DNA from: Pseudomonas arsenicoxydans
GTDB lineage: Bacteria; Pseudomonadota; Gammaproteobacteria; Pseudomonadales; Pseudomonadaceae
Direction: 5' to 3'
Length of the DNA stretch: 64,000 nucleotides
NCBI RefSeq assembly: GCF_006438915.1
Contig: NZ_RCZE01000005.1
Span: 396,342 to 460,341, forward strand
Made by a program: the position numbers and the translations under genes. The notes under the pieces are model-generated. The model was not told where the DNA came from. It did no database searches and saw only the letters and a program-made list of their open reading frames with translations. Shown here piece after piece: positions 9,482 to 19,400 of the stretch (the stretch's first letter is position 1; every line of letters starts with the position of its first letter).

Positions 9482-10348
9482 ATGAACCGAGATCAATTGA
9501 CTCTGCCGTTCAAGGCCCTGGCCCTGACCGCACTTATGATCGGAGGCGCCCAGGCCGCCACCCCGCCGCTCCCCGGCAAGGTATTCAAGGACTGCCGCGA
9601 CTGCCCGGAAATGGTGGTACTGCCCGCCGGCACCTTCAGCATGGGCACACCGGACGATGAAGTCGGCCGCGAGCCCGACGAAGGCCCGATGCACGACGTG
9701 ACCTTCGCCAAACCGTTCGCCATGAGCCGCTTCCAGGTCACCGCCGGTGAATGGGACAGCTACTTGCGCGAGAGCGGCGTGATCATTGCCAATGGCGATA
9801 CCCGGCCGGGCCGCGAGTGCGTGGCCAGCAAACCACGTTATCCGCAGACACCGCGCCAGCCTGCGGTGTGCATGAACTTCGATGACGTGAAGAATTACGT
9901 CGCCTGGTTGTCGAAAAAAACCGGGCAGAACTACCACATGGTCAGCGAAGCCCAACGGGAATACGCCGCTCGGGGTGGCACCAAGGGCGCGTTCCCTTTC
10001 CCCTTCGATGAGGGCAAGGAATACAGCATCGCCAGGCACGCCAACACCTACGGCCCGGCGGACGGTTACAGCTACAGTTCGCCCGTTGGCAGCTACCCGC
10101 CGAACGCGTTTGGCATGTATGACATGCATGGCAACGTTTATGAATGGGTCGAAGACTGCGAACACCCGGACTACGTCGGTGCGCCTGCCGATGGCAGCGC
10201 GTGGGTAGAGGCCAACTGCGAAGCCGTGCGCATTCGCGGCAATGACTGGGGTGAAGCGCCGGTGTTTTCACGCTCGGGCAACCGCAATAGCCAGTACCCG
10301 CAAGAGCGCGGAGACTGGATGGGTTTCCGCGTGGTGCGGGATCTCTAA
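9482..10348 (+). CDS. pvdO: PvdO, FGE-sulfatase-fold oxidase of pyoverdine maturation
   Basis: 288-residue secreted protein. A Sec signal (residues 1-26, cleavage after GGAQA) is followed by a formylglycine-generating-enzyme domain with the family landmarks MVVLPAGTFSMGT, FAMSRFQVTAGEW, YDMHGNVYEWVEDC and a C-terminal GDWMGFRVVRDL. PvdO catalyses the last oxidation, dihydropyoverdine to pyoverdine, in the periplasm. Several Cys residues (CRDC near residue 38, then about 117, 130, 222, 241) could form disulfides. No PvdS box is visible directly in front of it, so it is probably read through from pvdMN across the REPIN. Confidence 0.93.
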   Translation: MNRDQLTLPFKALALTALMIGGAQAATPPLPGKVFKDCRDCPEMVVLPAGTFSMGTPDDEVGREPDEGPMHDVTFAKPFAMSRFQVTAGEWDSYLRESGVIIANGDTRPGRECVASKPRYPQTPRQPAVCMNFDDVKNYVAWLSKKTGQNYHMVSEAQREYAARGGTKGAFPFPFDEGKEYSIARHANTYGPADGYSYSSPVGSYPPNAFGMYDMHGNVYEWVEDCEHPDYVGAPADGSAWVEANCEAVRIRGNDWGEAPVFSRSGNRNSQYPQERGDWMGFRVVRDL

Positions 10349-10375
10349 GTTATTCAGACTCACCGCGTAATCGTT

Positions 10376-10459
10376 CTTCGCGAGCAAGCCCGCTCCCACA
10401 TTAGACCGAGTTCTCATATGAGAGTGGGGTCGAATGTGGGAGCGGGCTTGCTCGCGAAG
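10376..10459. repeat. REPIN, REP family A
   Basis: Inverted pair of the GTGGGAGCGGGCTTGCTCGC core just after pvdO and before the pvdE promoter. The spacer is nearly identical to that of the elements at 4679 and 15082. Confidence 0.92.
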
Positions 10460-10530
10460 ACGGACTATCCGTCGACATAGCCATTTATTGGTAGACCGCC
10501 ATCGCGCAGCACCACCAGTCGGCACCCGGC

Positions 10531-10554
10531 TAAATTAAGCCCTCGATCAGACGT
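10531..10554 (+). promoter_or_regulatory. PvdS promoter for pvdE
   Basis: Exact TAAAT-N16-CGT box (TAAAT 10531-10535, CGT 10552-10554), 41 bases upstream of the pvdE ATG. Confidence 0.88.
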
Positions 10555-10595
10555 TCTACTGGGTATCTGCCTTTCCACCCAAGGAACCGTCCTCC

Positions 10596-12245
10596 ATGAC
10601 CCAGCCTCCCCGTGGCGCCATCGGCGAATTGTTCGCCCTGTTGAAACCCTTTCGGCTGATCGTCGCTGCGTCCATTTTCCTGGGCATGGTCGGCGGCCTG
10701 AGCGTCACGGTCTTACTGGCGACCATCAACAACGCCCTGCATTCGGACACCGGCCTGACCCAGGGCGTGGTCGCGCTGTTCGCCGGCCTGTGCCTGCTGG
10801 CGCTGTTGAGTTCGATCTGCTCCGACATCGGCACCAACTACGTTGGCCAGCACATCATCGCCAAGCTGCGTAAACAGTTGGGCGAAAAAGTCCTGTCGGC
10901 ACCCATCGAGCAGATCGAGCGCTACCGCAGCCATCGGCTGATCCCGGTGCTGACCCACGACGTCGACACCATCAGCGACTTCGCTTTCGCCTTCGCCCCG
11001 CTGGCGATTTCCGTGACCGTGACCCTCGGTTGCATGGGTTACCTGGCCATCCTGTCGTGGCCGATGTTCCTGATCATGGTGGCCGCTATCCTGATCGGCA
11101 CGGCGATTCAGGCCTACGCCCAGAGCAAAGGCGTGCAAGGTTTCATGGCCGCTCGTGACGCCGAAGACGAATTGCAAAAGCACTACAACGCGATTGCCGA
11201 AGGCGCCAAGGAACTGCGCATCCATCGTCCGCGCCGCCAGCGCATGTTTGTCTCGGGCATCAAGGCCACCGCCGAATTCATCTGCAACACCCAGGTGCGT
11301 TCGATCAACACGTTCGTGATCGCCAAGACCTTTGGCTCGATGCTGTTTTTCGTGGTGATCGGTCTGGCACTGGCGCTGCAAACCTTCTGGCCGAGCGCCG
11401 ATAAAACCGTGATGAGCGGTTTCGTGTTGGTGCTGCTGTACATGAAAGGCCCGCTGGAACATTTGATCAGCACCCTGCCGATTGTCAGCCGTGCGCAGAT
11501 CGCATTCCGCCGCATTGCCGAGCTGTCCGAACAGTTTTCCACCCCTGAACCGCATCTGCTGTTGAGCGATCAGGGCCAGGTCAAACAGGCTGTGGACGAA
11601 CTGAAACTGGCCGATGTGCGTTTCGCTTTCCCGGCCGTTGAAGGTGCGGCGCCGTTCCAGCTCGGGCCGGTCAACCTGACGATCAAGCAAGGCGACATCA
11701 CCTTTATCGTCGGCGAGAACGGCTGCGGCAAGACCACGCTGATCAAGTTGCTGCTGGGCCTGTACACGCCGCAGCAGGGCGCGATCAGCGTCAACGGCGA
11801 GGCCATCGACGCGCAGAATCGCGATGACTATCGCCAGCTGTTCACCACGATTTTCGCCGACTACTACCTGTTCGATGATGTGGTTCAGGGTGATACGTAC
11901 ATCCCCGAAGACGCCAACCAATACCTGCAACGGCTGGAGATCGCGCACAAGGTCAGCGTCAAGGACGGCAACTTCACCACCACCGACCTCTCTACCGGCC
12001 AGCGCAAACGCCTGGCGCTGGTCAATGCGTGGCTGGAGGAACGTCCGGTGCTGGTGTTCGATGAATGGGCGGCGGATCAGGACCCGACCTTCCGCCGGAT
12101 CTTCTACACCGAGCTACTGCCGGACCTCAAACGCCTGGGCAAGACCATCATCGTGATTTCCCACGATGACCGTTATTTCGACGTCGCCGATCAACTGGTG
12201 CGCATGGAAAGCGGCCGGGTGGTCACCGAACTGGCCCCTGCCTGA
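10596..12245 (+). CDS. pvdE: PvdE, ABC exporter of ferribactin to the periplasm
   Basis: 549-residue fused permease-ATPase of the SyrD/PvdE cyclic-peptide exporter family. Six predicted membrane segments occupy residues about 20-300. The C-terminal ATPase has Walker A GENGCGKTT (about 369), a signature written LSTGQRKRLAL rather than LSGGQ (about 467), and Walker B VLVFDEWAADQD. It carries the acylated ferribactin precursor across the inner membrane, so that PvdP, PvdM, PvdN and PvdO can mature it. An AAGGAA ribosome site precedes the ATG. A PvdS box lies upstream and fpvA follows after a REPIN. Confidence 0.94.
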   Translation: MTQPPRGAIGELFALLKPFRLIVAASIFLGMVGGLSVTVLLATINNALHSDTGLTQGVVALFAGLCLLALLSSICSDIGTNYVGQHIIAKLRKQLGEKVLSAPIEQIERYRSHRLIPVLTHDVDTISDFAFAFAPLAISVTVTLGCMGYLAILSWPMFLIMVAAILIGTAIQAYAQSKGVQGFMAARDAEDELQKHYNAIAEGAKELRIHRPRRQRMFVSGIKATAEFICNTQVRSINTFVIAKTFGSMLFFVVIGLALALQTFWPSADKTVMSGFVLVLLYMKGPLEHLISTLPIVSRAQIAFRRIAELSEQFSTPEPHLLLSDQGQVKQAVDELKLADVRFAFPAVEGAAPFQLGPVNLTIKQGDITFIVGENGCGKTTLIKLLLGLYTPQQGAISVNGEAIDAQNRDDYRQLFTTIFADYYLFDDVVQGDTYIPEDANQYLQRLEIAHKVSVKDGNFTTTDLSTGQRKRLALVNAWLEERPVLVFDEWAADQDPTFRRIFYTELLPDLKRLGKTIIVISHDDRYFDVADQLVRMESGRVVTELAPA

Positions 12246-12274
12246 CAGCAAAAACCGAAGCTGAACCAACCCTT

Positions 12275-12377
12275 GTGGCGAGGGAGCTTGCTCCCGCTGG
12301 ACTGCGCAGCAGGCCCTTCTTTTTGGGTAAAGATCGGGGCCGCTTCGCGTCCCAGCGGGAGCAAGCTCCCTCGCCAC
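12275..12377. repeat. REPIN, REP family B
   Basis: Inverted pair of the GTGGCGAGGGAGCTTGCTCC core between pvdE and fpvA, with the same GC-rich inner loop as the element at 9333. Confidence 0.9.
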
Positions 12378-12458
12378 AGAACCGCAAAATATCCTCTCAT
12401 TTCATCTTTCTGAAATTTATTTCTCAGGTTTCTTTCCGGTTTTACGTCCACGCCGCGT

Positions 12459-12480
12459 CTTAATAATCATTCTTATTAAC
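12459..12480. promoter_or_regulatory. Fur-type inverted repeat upstream of fpvA
   Basis: TAATAA-N6-TTATTA (12461-12478) is an AT-rich inverted repeat in otherwise GC-rich DNA and resembles the Fur box. It lies about 42 bases before the fpvA start. No TAAAT-N16-CGT box was found in this gap, so direct Fur control, or an FpvI-type promoter I cannot recognise, is likely. Confidence 0.65.
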
Positions 12481-12520
12481 AATAACTTTGCACAAGACTT
12501 TTCAGGAGCTCAGGTAAGTA

Positions 12521-14998
12521 ATGCGACCTCAACCACGCCGCACACCTCTCGCGCTGGCCGTCCAGCGACCGACTTTGCATCGCACCCTGTTTAAAAGCGT
12601 ATTGCTGACCGCCACCTTGCTGGGGAGCTCGATGGCCAATGCTGCACCTGTAAAAGTGAATATTGCCGTCCAGCCGCTTTCCAATGCGCTGACCGAACTC
12701 GGCATGCAGACCAATCTGCAGATCCTTTACAGCCCGGACCAGGTGGCTGGCATCAAGTCCCGTGCAGTGTCCGGTTCGCTGGAACCGTCTGACGCTCTGA
12801 AGACTCTGCTGCAAGGCACCGGCATTTCGTTCCAGATCAACGGCAACACCGTGACCCTGATGTCCGGTGGCGGTTCGAGCCTGCAACTGGGCGCGACGAC
12901 CATTTCCGGCCAGGCCCTGGGCCTGACCACGGAAGACACCGGCTCGTACACCACCGGCGCCACCACCTCCGCGACCGGGCTGCCGCTGACCCTTCGTGAA
13001 ACCCCGCAATCGGTCACCGTGGTGACGCGTCAGCAGATGGACGATCGCGGCGTACAGAGCGTGTCTGACGCCTTGCGCAACACCCCCGGCGTGACGATGC
13101 AGAAGTACGACAGTGACCGCACCGAGTTTTCCGCCCGTGGCTTTGCCATCACCAACTTCCAGTACGACGGCGTCAACATTCCCTACGACGGCGTGTACGG
13201 TGAAAACCCGAACAACGGCGACGACGCGGCCAGCCTCGACCGCATCGAAGTCGTCAAAGGCGCTACCGGCCTGATGACCGGCGCGGGCGACCCGTCTGCC
13301 ACCGTCAACCTGATCCGCAAAAAACCGACCAAGGAATTCAAGGCCTCGGTCAGCGCCACCGCCGGTTCCTGGGACAATTACCGCACCGAAGGCGACATCT
13401 CCGGTTCGCTGACCGATACCGGCAACGTACGGGGTCGCTTCGTCGGCGCCTACCAGGACAAAGACTCGTACATCGACCACTACAGCCAGAAAAAAGACAT
13501 CTTCTACGGCATCCTCGAAGCCGATCTGACGGACGATACCTTGCTGACATTTGGTATCGACAACTCCAGTGTCACTCCACGCGGCAGTACCTGGACCGGC
13601 AACGCCCCGTACTTCACCGACGGCAGCCGTACCGACTTCTCGCGCAGCTTCAACCCGGGTGCCAACTGGAGCCGCCGCGATTTCGACAGCACGACTTACT
13701 TCGCGTCGCTTGAACAAGCGCTGGCCAATGGCTGGAAATTCAAGGCCAGCTTCGACCAGAAAACCACCGATCACGACACCCAACTGGCCTCGGCCAGCGG
13801 TGGCTCCGCAGACCCTGTCACGGGCGAAGGCAACTTCCTGTACTGGGGTCGCTGGGAAGGTCATCGCGTGCAGAACTCCGGTGACGTGAACATCTCCGGT
13901 CCGTTCTCGCTGGGTGGTCGCGAGCATGAACTGGTCGCCGGTTTCATGGCGGCCCACTCGCGCCAGACCGGTGCGACCTACGACACCAGCGCGTTCGAAC
14001 GGGTGCCAGGCAGCATCTTCGACTGGAACGGCCACCTGCCGAAACAGGAGTTCCCGAAAAACGGCAAGTACGAACGCACCCAAAGCCAGAACGGTATCTA
14101 CATGGCCACGCGCCTGCGCCCGACCGACGACCTGTCGTTCATCCTCGGCGGCCGTTTGAGCACCTTCAAGTACAACGAAGATTACTCGTACTATCCGGGG
14201 GCAACCCTGACCGACACCCATGCCAGCTACAAGGAACATGGCGTTGTCACGCCGTACGCCGGTGTGGTCTATGACCTGAACGATACGTACTCGGTGTATG
14301 CCAGCTACACCAAGATCTACCAGCCACAAATCTACCTGGACGCAAGCGGTTCGACCCTCGATCCGGTTGAAGGCGACAGCTACGAGACGGGCCTGAAAGC
14401 GGCTTACTTCGAAGGCAAACTCAACGCCACCTTTGCCTTGTTCCAGATCAATCAGGACAACGTTGCCCAGTACGTCACAACCGACGTCGGCACCGGTCGA
14501 GACGTCTATGAAGCCATCTCCGGCGCCACCACCAAAGGCGTGGAAATGGAACTGGCTGGCGAGCTGGCCGAGGGCTGGAACCTGTCGGCCGGCTACACCT
14601 ACGCCCGCACCCGCGACAAGGACGAGCAACGTATCTACGGTTTCCCGCTGGCCTCCAGCAAACCGGAACACGTCGTGCGCACCTTCACCACCTACCGCCT
14701 GCCGGGCGCGCTGGACCAGTTCACCGTCGGTGGCGGCGTCAGCTGGCAGAGCGCGTTCTACGGCCAGAGCTTCAGCCCGAACGTGGGTAACGGCGAAGGC
14801 GGCAGCACCCTGCTCAAGCAAGGCGGCTACACCCTCGTCGACCTGATGACCCGCTATCAGTACGACGAGCACCTGAGCTTCACCGCCAATGCCAACAACG
14901 TCTTCGACAAGAAGTACATGTCTGGCCTGGGCAACTTCGGTACGACGTTCTCCGGCGAGCCGCGTAACCTGCAGATCATGGCCAAGTATGATTTCTGA
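12521..14998 (+). CDS. fpvA: FpvA, TonB-dependent ferripyoverdine receptor with signalling domain
   Basis: 825-residue outer-membrane receptor. A signal peptide (cleavage after SMANA, about residue 43) is followed by an STN signalling domain (about 50-125; VQPLSNALTELGMQTNLQIL), a plug domain (about 155-270; RETPQSVTVVTRQQMDDRG) and a 22-strand barrel ending in an aromatic residue (KYDF). The STN domain is the part that contacts an anti-sigma regulator (FpvR in P. aeruginosa), coupling uptake to PvdS/FpvI activity; no anti-sigma gene is in this window. AGGAG and AGG sites precede the ATG. A Fur-like repeat lies upstream and a strong terminator downstream. Confidence 0.93.
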   Translation: MRPQPRRTPLALAVQRPTLHRTLFKSVLLTATLLGSSMANAAPVKVNIAVQPLSNALTELGMQTNLQILYSPDQVAGIKSRAVSGSLEPSDALKTLLQGTGISFQINGNTVTLMSGGGSSLQLGATTISGQALGLTTEDTGSYTTGATTSATGLPLTLRETPQSVTVVTRQQMDDRGVQSVSDALRNTPGVTMQKYDSDRTEFSARGFAITNFQYDGVNIPYDGVYGENPNNGDDAASLDRIEVVKGATGLMTGAGDPSATVNLIRKKPTKEFKASVSATAGSWDNYRTEGDISGSLTDTGNVRGRFVGAYQDKDSYIDHYSQKKDIFYGILEADLTDDTLLTFGIDNSSVTPRGSTWTGNAPYFTDGSRTDFSRSFNPGANWSRRDFDSTTYFASLEQALANGWKFKASFDQKTTDHDTQLASASGGSADPVTGEGNFLYWGRWEGHRVQNSGDVNISGPFSLGGREHELVAGFMAAHSRQTGATYDTSAFERVPGSIFDWNGHLPKQEFPKNGKYERTQSQNGIYMATRLRPTDDLSFILGGRLSTFKYNEDYSYYPGATLTDTHASYKEHGVVTPYAGVVYDLNDTYSVYASYTKIYQPQIYLDASGSTLDPVEGDSYETGLKAAYFEGKLNATFALFQINQDNVAQYVTTDVGTGRDVYEAISGATTKGVEMELAGELAEGWNLSAGYTYARTRDKDEQRIYGFPLASSKPEHVVRTFTTYRLPGALDQFTVGGGVSWQSAFYGQSFSPNVGNGEGGSTLLKQGGYTLVDLMTRYQYDEHLSFTANANNVFDKKYMSGLGNFGTTFSGEPRNLQIMAKYDF

Positions 14999-15015
14999 GG
15001 GGTGAGCTGAAATGA

Positions 15016-15051
15016 AAAATACCCGTGCCGTGAGGTGCGGGTATTTTTTTT
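15016..15051 (+). terminator. Rho-independent terminator of fpvA
   Basis: Stem AAATACCCG / CGGGTATTT followed by a T run, 20 bases after the fpvA stop. Confidence 0.88.
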
Positions 15052-15081
15052 CTGGGGTATTTGTGTTGGATGTCAGGCCGC

Positions 15082-15165
15082 CTTCGCGAGCAAGCCCGCT
15101 CCCACATTCGACCGATTTCTCATATGAGAGTGGGGCCGAATGTGGGAGCGGGCTTGCTCGCGAAG
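15082..15165. repeat. REPIN, REP family A
   Basis: Inverted pair of the GTGGGAGCGGGCTTGCTCGC core between the convergent fpvA and esterase genes. Confidence 0.92.
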
Positions 15166-15203
15166 GCGATAGTGGCTCCACCATAGTTCCCTCCGGCCAG
15201 GCA

Positions 15204-15246
15204 CAAAAAAACCGTCACCCCTGATCCAGGCATGGCGGTTTTTTTT
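15204..15246. terminator. Bidirectional terminator between fpvA and the esterase
   Basis: A7CCG at 15205 pairs with CGGT8 at 15235 around a loop. The A run on one side and T run on the other let it work for both strands; for the minus strand it ends the esterase/NRPS transcript. Confidence 0.75.
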
Positions 15247-15255
15247 CAGGTCATT

Positions 15256-16212
15256 TCACACCCGCGAACGCACCCACCCCGCCACTTCAGCGTGAATCCC
15301 CTCAACCTCCCCCAACAATCCCGCCATGCGCATAAAGTCATGGGTCATCCCGGGCTGCTCGAGCAACGTCACCTCATTCCCCGCCGCGCGCAACCGTTCG
15401 GCATAGGCCAGCCCTTCGTCATGCAGCGGATCATACCCGGCCAGGTACACCAGCGCCGGGGCCACACCGGATAAATCCGCCACCAGCAATGGCGAGCAGC
15501 GCCAGTCCGCGAGGTCCTGCGGTGTGCGCCCGTAATGCGCATAGAACCAATCCAGCGTCGGCGTTTCCAGCAGATAACCCTCTGCGAAATCCCGATGGGA
15601 TGCACGCTGGGTCGTCGCATCCGTCACCGGGTACAACAACACCTGCGCCTTGGGTTTCAGCGCCAATTCCTCAGGCTCACGCACCGCCATGATCGACAGC
15701 ACCGTGGCCAATGTCGCGCCCACGCTGTCACCAACCAATGCCACCCGATTGGCATCCAGCCCTCGTGCCGCGCCTTCACGCACAAGCCAGTTGGCGGCGT
15801 CGCAAGCGTCCTGCACCGGCGTCGGGAAACGCCATTCCGGTGCCAGTCGATAATCCACCGCCAGCAACGCAAAACCACCCTGCGAGGCCAGTCGCCGGCA
15901 CAGTGCGTCATGGGAATCGAGGCTGCCGACCACATAGCCGCCGCCATGAAAATACAACACGACCGGTTGCAAGCCCTCGACCGCTTGCCCGTCGCGATAC
16001 ACCCTTGCCGACAGGCTATGACCGTAGCGGGCAGCAATGGTGAAATTTTCACAGACCACGGTGTCCAGCGGCACATCGAGAAACCCCGACGACGCTTCAA
16101 AATCGATCCGCGCCTGTTGCGGCGATTGCTCATGCATCGCGCGGCTTTTGCCGGTCATCCGGCCGAACTCGGCGAGTTCGAGAAATGCTTCAAGTTCTGG
16201 CAATACGGCCAT
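15256..16212 (-). CDS. HSL-family alpha/beta hydrolase (esterase) in the pyoverdine locus
   Basis: 318-residue hydrolase of the hormone-sensitive-lipase family. The oxyanion motif HGGGYVVGS (about residue 89), nucleophile box GDSVGA (about 160), acid in YDPLHDEG (about 264) and His in MTHDFMRM (about 290) are all present, so it should be active on an ester or amide. It has no signal peptide and is probably cytoplasmic. It lies on the same strand just downstream of the terminal pyoverdine synthetase, with a REPIN in between, so it may be read from the same transcript. No substrate can be read from the sequence; a link to pyoverdine is suggested only by position. Confidence 0.85.
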   Translation of the reverse strand: MAVLPELEAFLELAEFGRMTGKSRAMHEQSPQQARIDFEASSGFLDVPLDTVVCENFTIAARYGHSLSARVYRDGQAVEGLQPVVLYFHGGGYVVGSLDSHDALCRRLASQGGFALLAVDYRLAPEWRFPTPVQDACDAANWLVREGAARGLDANRVALVGDSVGATLATVLSIMAVREPEELALKPKAQVLLYPVTDATTQRASHRDFAEGYLLETPTLDWFYAHYGRTPQDLADWRCSPLLVADLSGVAPALVYLAGYDPLHDEGLAYAERLRAAGNEVTLLEQPGMTHDFMRMAGLLGEVEGIHAEVAGWVRSRV

Positions 16213-16281
16213 GGGATGAATCCTTCACACAAAGAGAACATTAATCGGGCACTACACAAAACTGGAAACCAGCGAACCCCT

Positions 16282-16384
16282 GTGGCGAGGGAGCTTGCTC
16301 CCGCTGGGTCGCGAAGCGGCCCCCTCGTCAGCCAAAAAGACGGGGACTGCTGCGCAGTCCAGCGGGAGCAAGCTCCCTCGCCAC
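16282..16384. repeat. REPIN, REP family B
   Basis: Inverted pair of the GTGGCGAGGGAGCTTGCTCC core between the synthetase stop and the esterase start. Confidence 0.9.
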
Positions 16385-16402
16385 AGGTTTATCGTCGTTG
16401 CT

Positions 16403-19400
16403 TCAAGCAAGGGTCAAACGGTGTTCCAGCAGGTCTTCCAGCTCATCAAGCAACTCGTCACCGCGCAGCAGTTCGTAATGCCCGCCGGCCAACAGGCGAT
16501 CTACGCCGTGGCTGCCGACCTGCGCCTCGAACACCCGGCGCTCATCGTCGCGCTCGGCTACCCACCAGCGATGCGCCGAAGCCTGAATCGCCGGCAGTTG
16601 CCGATGCGCCAGCGCCAGTTGCTTGAGGCGTGAACCCGTCGCGAAAATCTGCGTGAGTTCCCCCGCGCCCAATGCAGCTTTTTCATTGGAGCCGTGCAGG
16701 GCCGCCTCGATCACCGCGCTGGAACCTTCGCGTTCATTCAAGTCAGCGGCTTTCAGCGCGATCAATGCCTGCGCCTCATCGGCCGGCAACCCGAGCACAA
16801 ACGTCAGGAAGTCGCCCAGATCCTCACGCCAGTCCCCCGCCTCTGCGGTGCCCGCCACATAACTGTCTACCAGCCCGGCAAACGCAACCGTTTCACCCTG
16901 GGATTCCAGTTCGTGTGCGACCAGTTGCGTCAACGCACCGCCCAACGACCATCCCAGCAAGTAATACGGGCCCTTGACCTGCTGGCCGCGAATCCGCTGC
17001 GCATAGGCTTGCGCCATGGCCAGCAGTGATTCGTCCTGCCACTGCGGATCAAGCAACATGCGGCATTGCACGCCATACACCGTGCGCCGTCCTTCCAGAC
17101 GTCGCGCCAGCGGCTCGTAGTCGAACACCGTGCCGAAACCGGCGTGCAGGCAAAACAATGCCGGCACATTCGGGATTCGCGCATTCAGCGCCAGCAAGGG
17201 GTCCGGCGCAGAGGCCGGTTCGGCAGCCTGATAACCACTGAGCTCAGCGATGCACGGTTTCTGCATCAGATCCCGCAGCTTCAATTCGAAGCCCAATTGT
17301 GGCTGGCTGCGCACCCGCGAAATCACTTTCAGCACCTGCAACGAATCGCCGCCGAGTTCAAAGAAGTTGTCGTCGATGCCCACTTGCGGCACGCCAAGCA
17401 CCTCTTGCCAGATCGCGGTCAGCGCCGTTTCCAGGGCGTTGCGCGGCGCACGATAGCCGCCAAACGCCCATTCCGGCGTTGGCAGTGCGCGACGATCCAG
17501 CTTGCCGTTGGCCGACAGCGGGAAACGTTCCAGCACCATGATCCGCGCCGGCACCATGTAATCCGGCAGTTGCGCTTGCAGTTCAGACTTCACGCGACGA
17601 TCCAGACCGACTGCGCCGACCGCCACCACGTAACCGACCAATTGCTTGCCGGTCGGCGTGTCGTGGACCACCACGGCAGCATCCTGTACACCAACACACT
17701 CACGCAGACGCGCTTCGATCTCGCCCGGTTCGATACGGAAACCACGGATCTTCACTTGCTGGTCGAGCCGCCCCAAATAGTCGATCAACCCGCACTCACG
17801 CTGGCGCACCAAGTCGCCGGTGCGGTACATGCGACCACCGGCGTCGAACGGATCGGGGATGAAACGCTCGGCGCTCATGCCCGGACGCTGGTGGTAACCG
17901 CGCGCCAGGCATTCGCCGCCCAAATACAGCTCGCCGCTGACGCCGACCGGCAACGGATTGAGGTCGGCATCCAGCACGTACACACCACGCCCGGCCACGC
18001 CGCGTCCAATCGGCGCGTACGCCGCGTCGCAGGTTTCGCTGGCCTCGGCACGCCACAACAGCGGCGTGACCACGGTTTCAGTCGGGCCGTAGCCATTGAC
18101 CAGACGCTGCGCACGCAAGGCGCGTTTGACCTGCTCGAAACTGGCGTCCGGTACCGCGTCACCACCAAAGCAATACACCTCGACCGCTGGCGGATTGCCT
18201 AGATGTTCGGCGACTTCGGCCATCTGCTGCAGGTACGCCGGCGGGAAGCAGGCGACGGTAACGGCATGACGATGCAGCACGTCCAGGGTCTGTTCCGGGG
18301 TCCACACATTGTCCTCGCGAATCACCAGACTGCCGCCGGCCAACAGCACACTCAGCCAACGTTCCTGAGCCCCGTCGAAGGCGAACGACATGAAGTGCAA
18401 CTCACGGCTGCGCGGTGCCAGTTCGTAGAGTTCGATGATGCCGCGGCAATGCCGGGCAATCGGCCCGCGTTCTACGGCCACGCTTTTCGGTTGGCCGGTG
18501 GAGCCGGAGGTGTAGATCAGGTACGCCAGATGCCCCGGCAACGGATTGGAAACCGGGCACGCCACGTTATCGGCGATGCACAACTGATCGAGCAGCAGGC
18601 GTGGCGGGCTATCCGCCAACGGCAGCCGTTCGCCCAGATCACTGTCACAGAGCAACAGACTGGCGGCCGAATCGCTCAACATATAAGTCAGGCGTTCGGC
18701 CGGGTAGGCCAGGTCCAAAGGCAGGTAAGCCGCCCCCGCTTTCAGCACCGCGAGGAACGCCACGATGGTGCGCTCGGAACGCGGCAACGCTACCGCCACC
18801 AGACTTTCCGCGCCGATGCCCCGGTCGATCAATTGTTGCGCCAGCCCATTCGCCTGCGCCTCAAGCTCGGCGTAGCTGACTTGCCGATCCTCACAGATCA
18901 AGGCGATTTTCTGCGGCTGCGTCTGTACGTGCTGATTGAACGCATGCAGCACATCGGCGCTGTCGGTCGACGCTTGCGGCAGGCTGATGCGCGATTCAGG
19001 CAGGCCAATGTTGCCGAGCAGACACGTCGCGTCCTCCGGCAACGCACGCAGCAACCCTTCAAGCTGCGCACGAATTCGCTCTACTTCCACGTCACTGAAG
19101 CGGTCCCGCAGGAACAGGTATTCGACTTCCAGGCCTTCTTCGTTGGCACTGACCATCAAGTCCATCGGGAAGTTGGTCACGCCACCGCTGCCAACCTCGG
19201 CAAAACGCAATTCACCTTCCTCGCCCCCGCGCAATGCACGGTCTACCGGATGGTTTTCGAACACGATGATGCTGTCGAACAAGCCCTGGCCACCCTGCCC
19301 GGCCCAGCGCTGAATGTCCGACAACGGCGTGTGTTCGTAGTCGCGGACCATCAGGTTGTAGTCCTGCAACTCGCGCAACCACTCGCCCAGCGGCTGTTGC

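Noticed and set aside
12411..12447. GAAAT followed by CGT upstream of fpvA as a PvdS box
   Set aside because: The spacer is 28 bases, far from the required 16 to 17, and the first element is not TAAAT.
12476..15184. Open frame of about 900 codons opposite fpvA
   Set aside because: It is exactly antisense to a clear receptor gene, contains translated REP sequence and has no recognisable domain.
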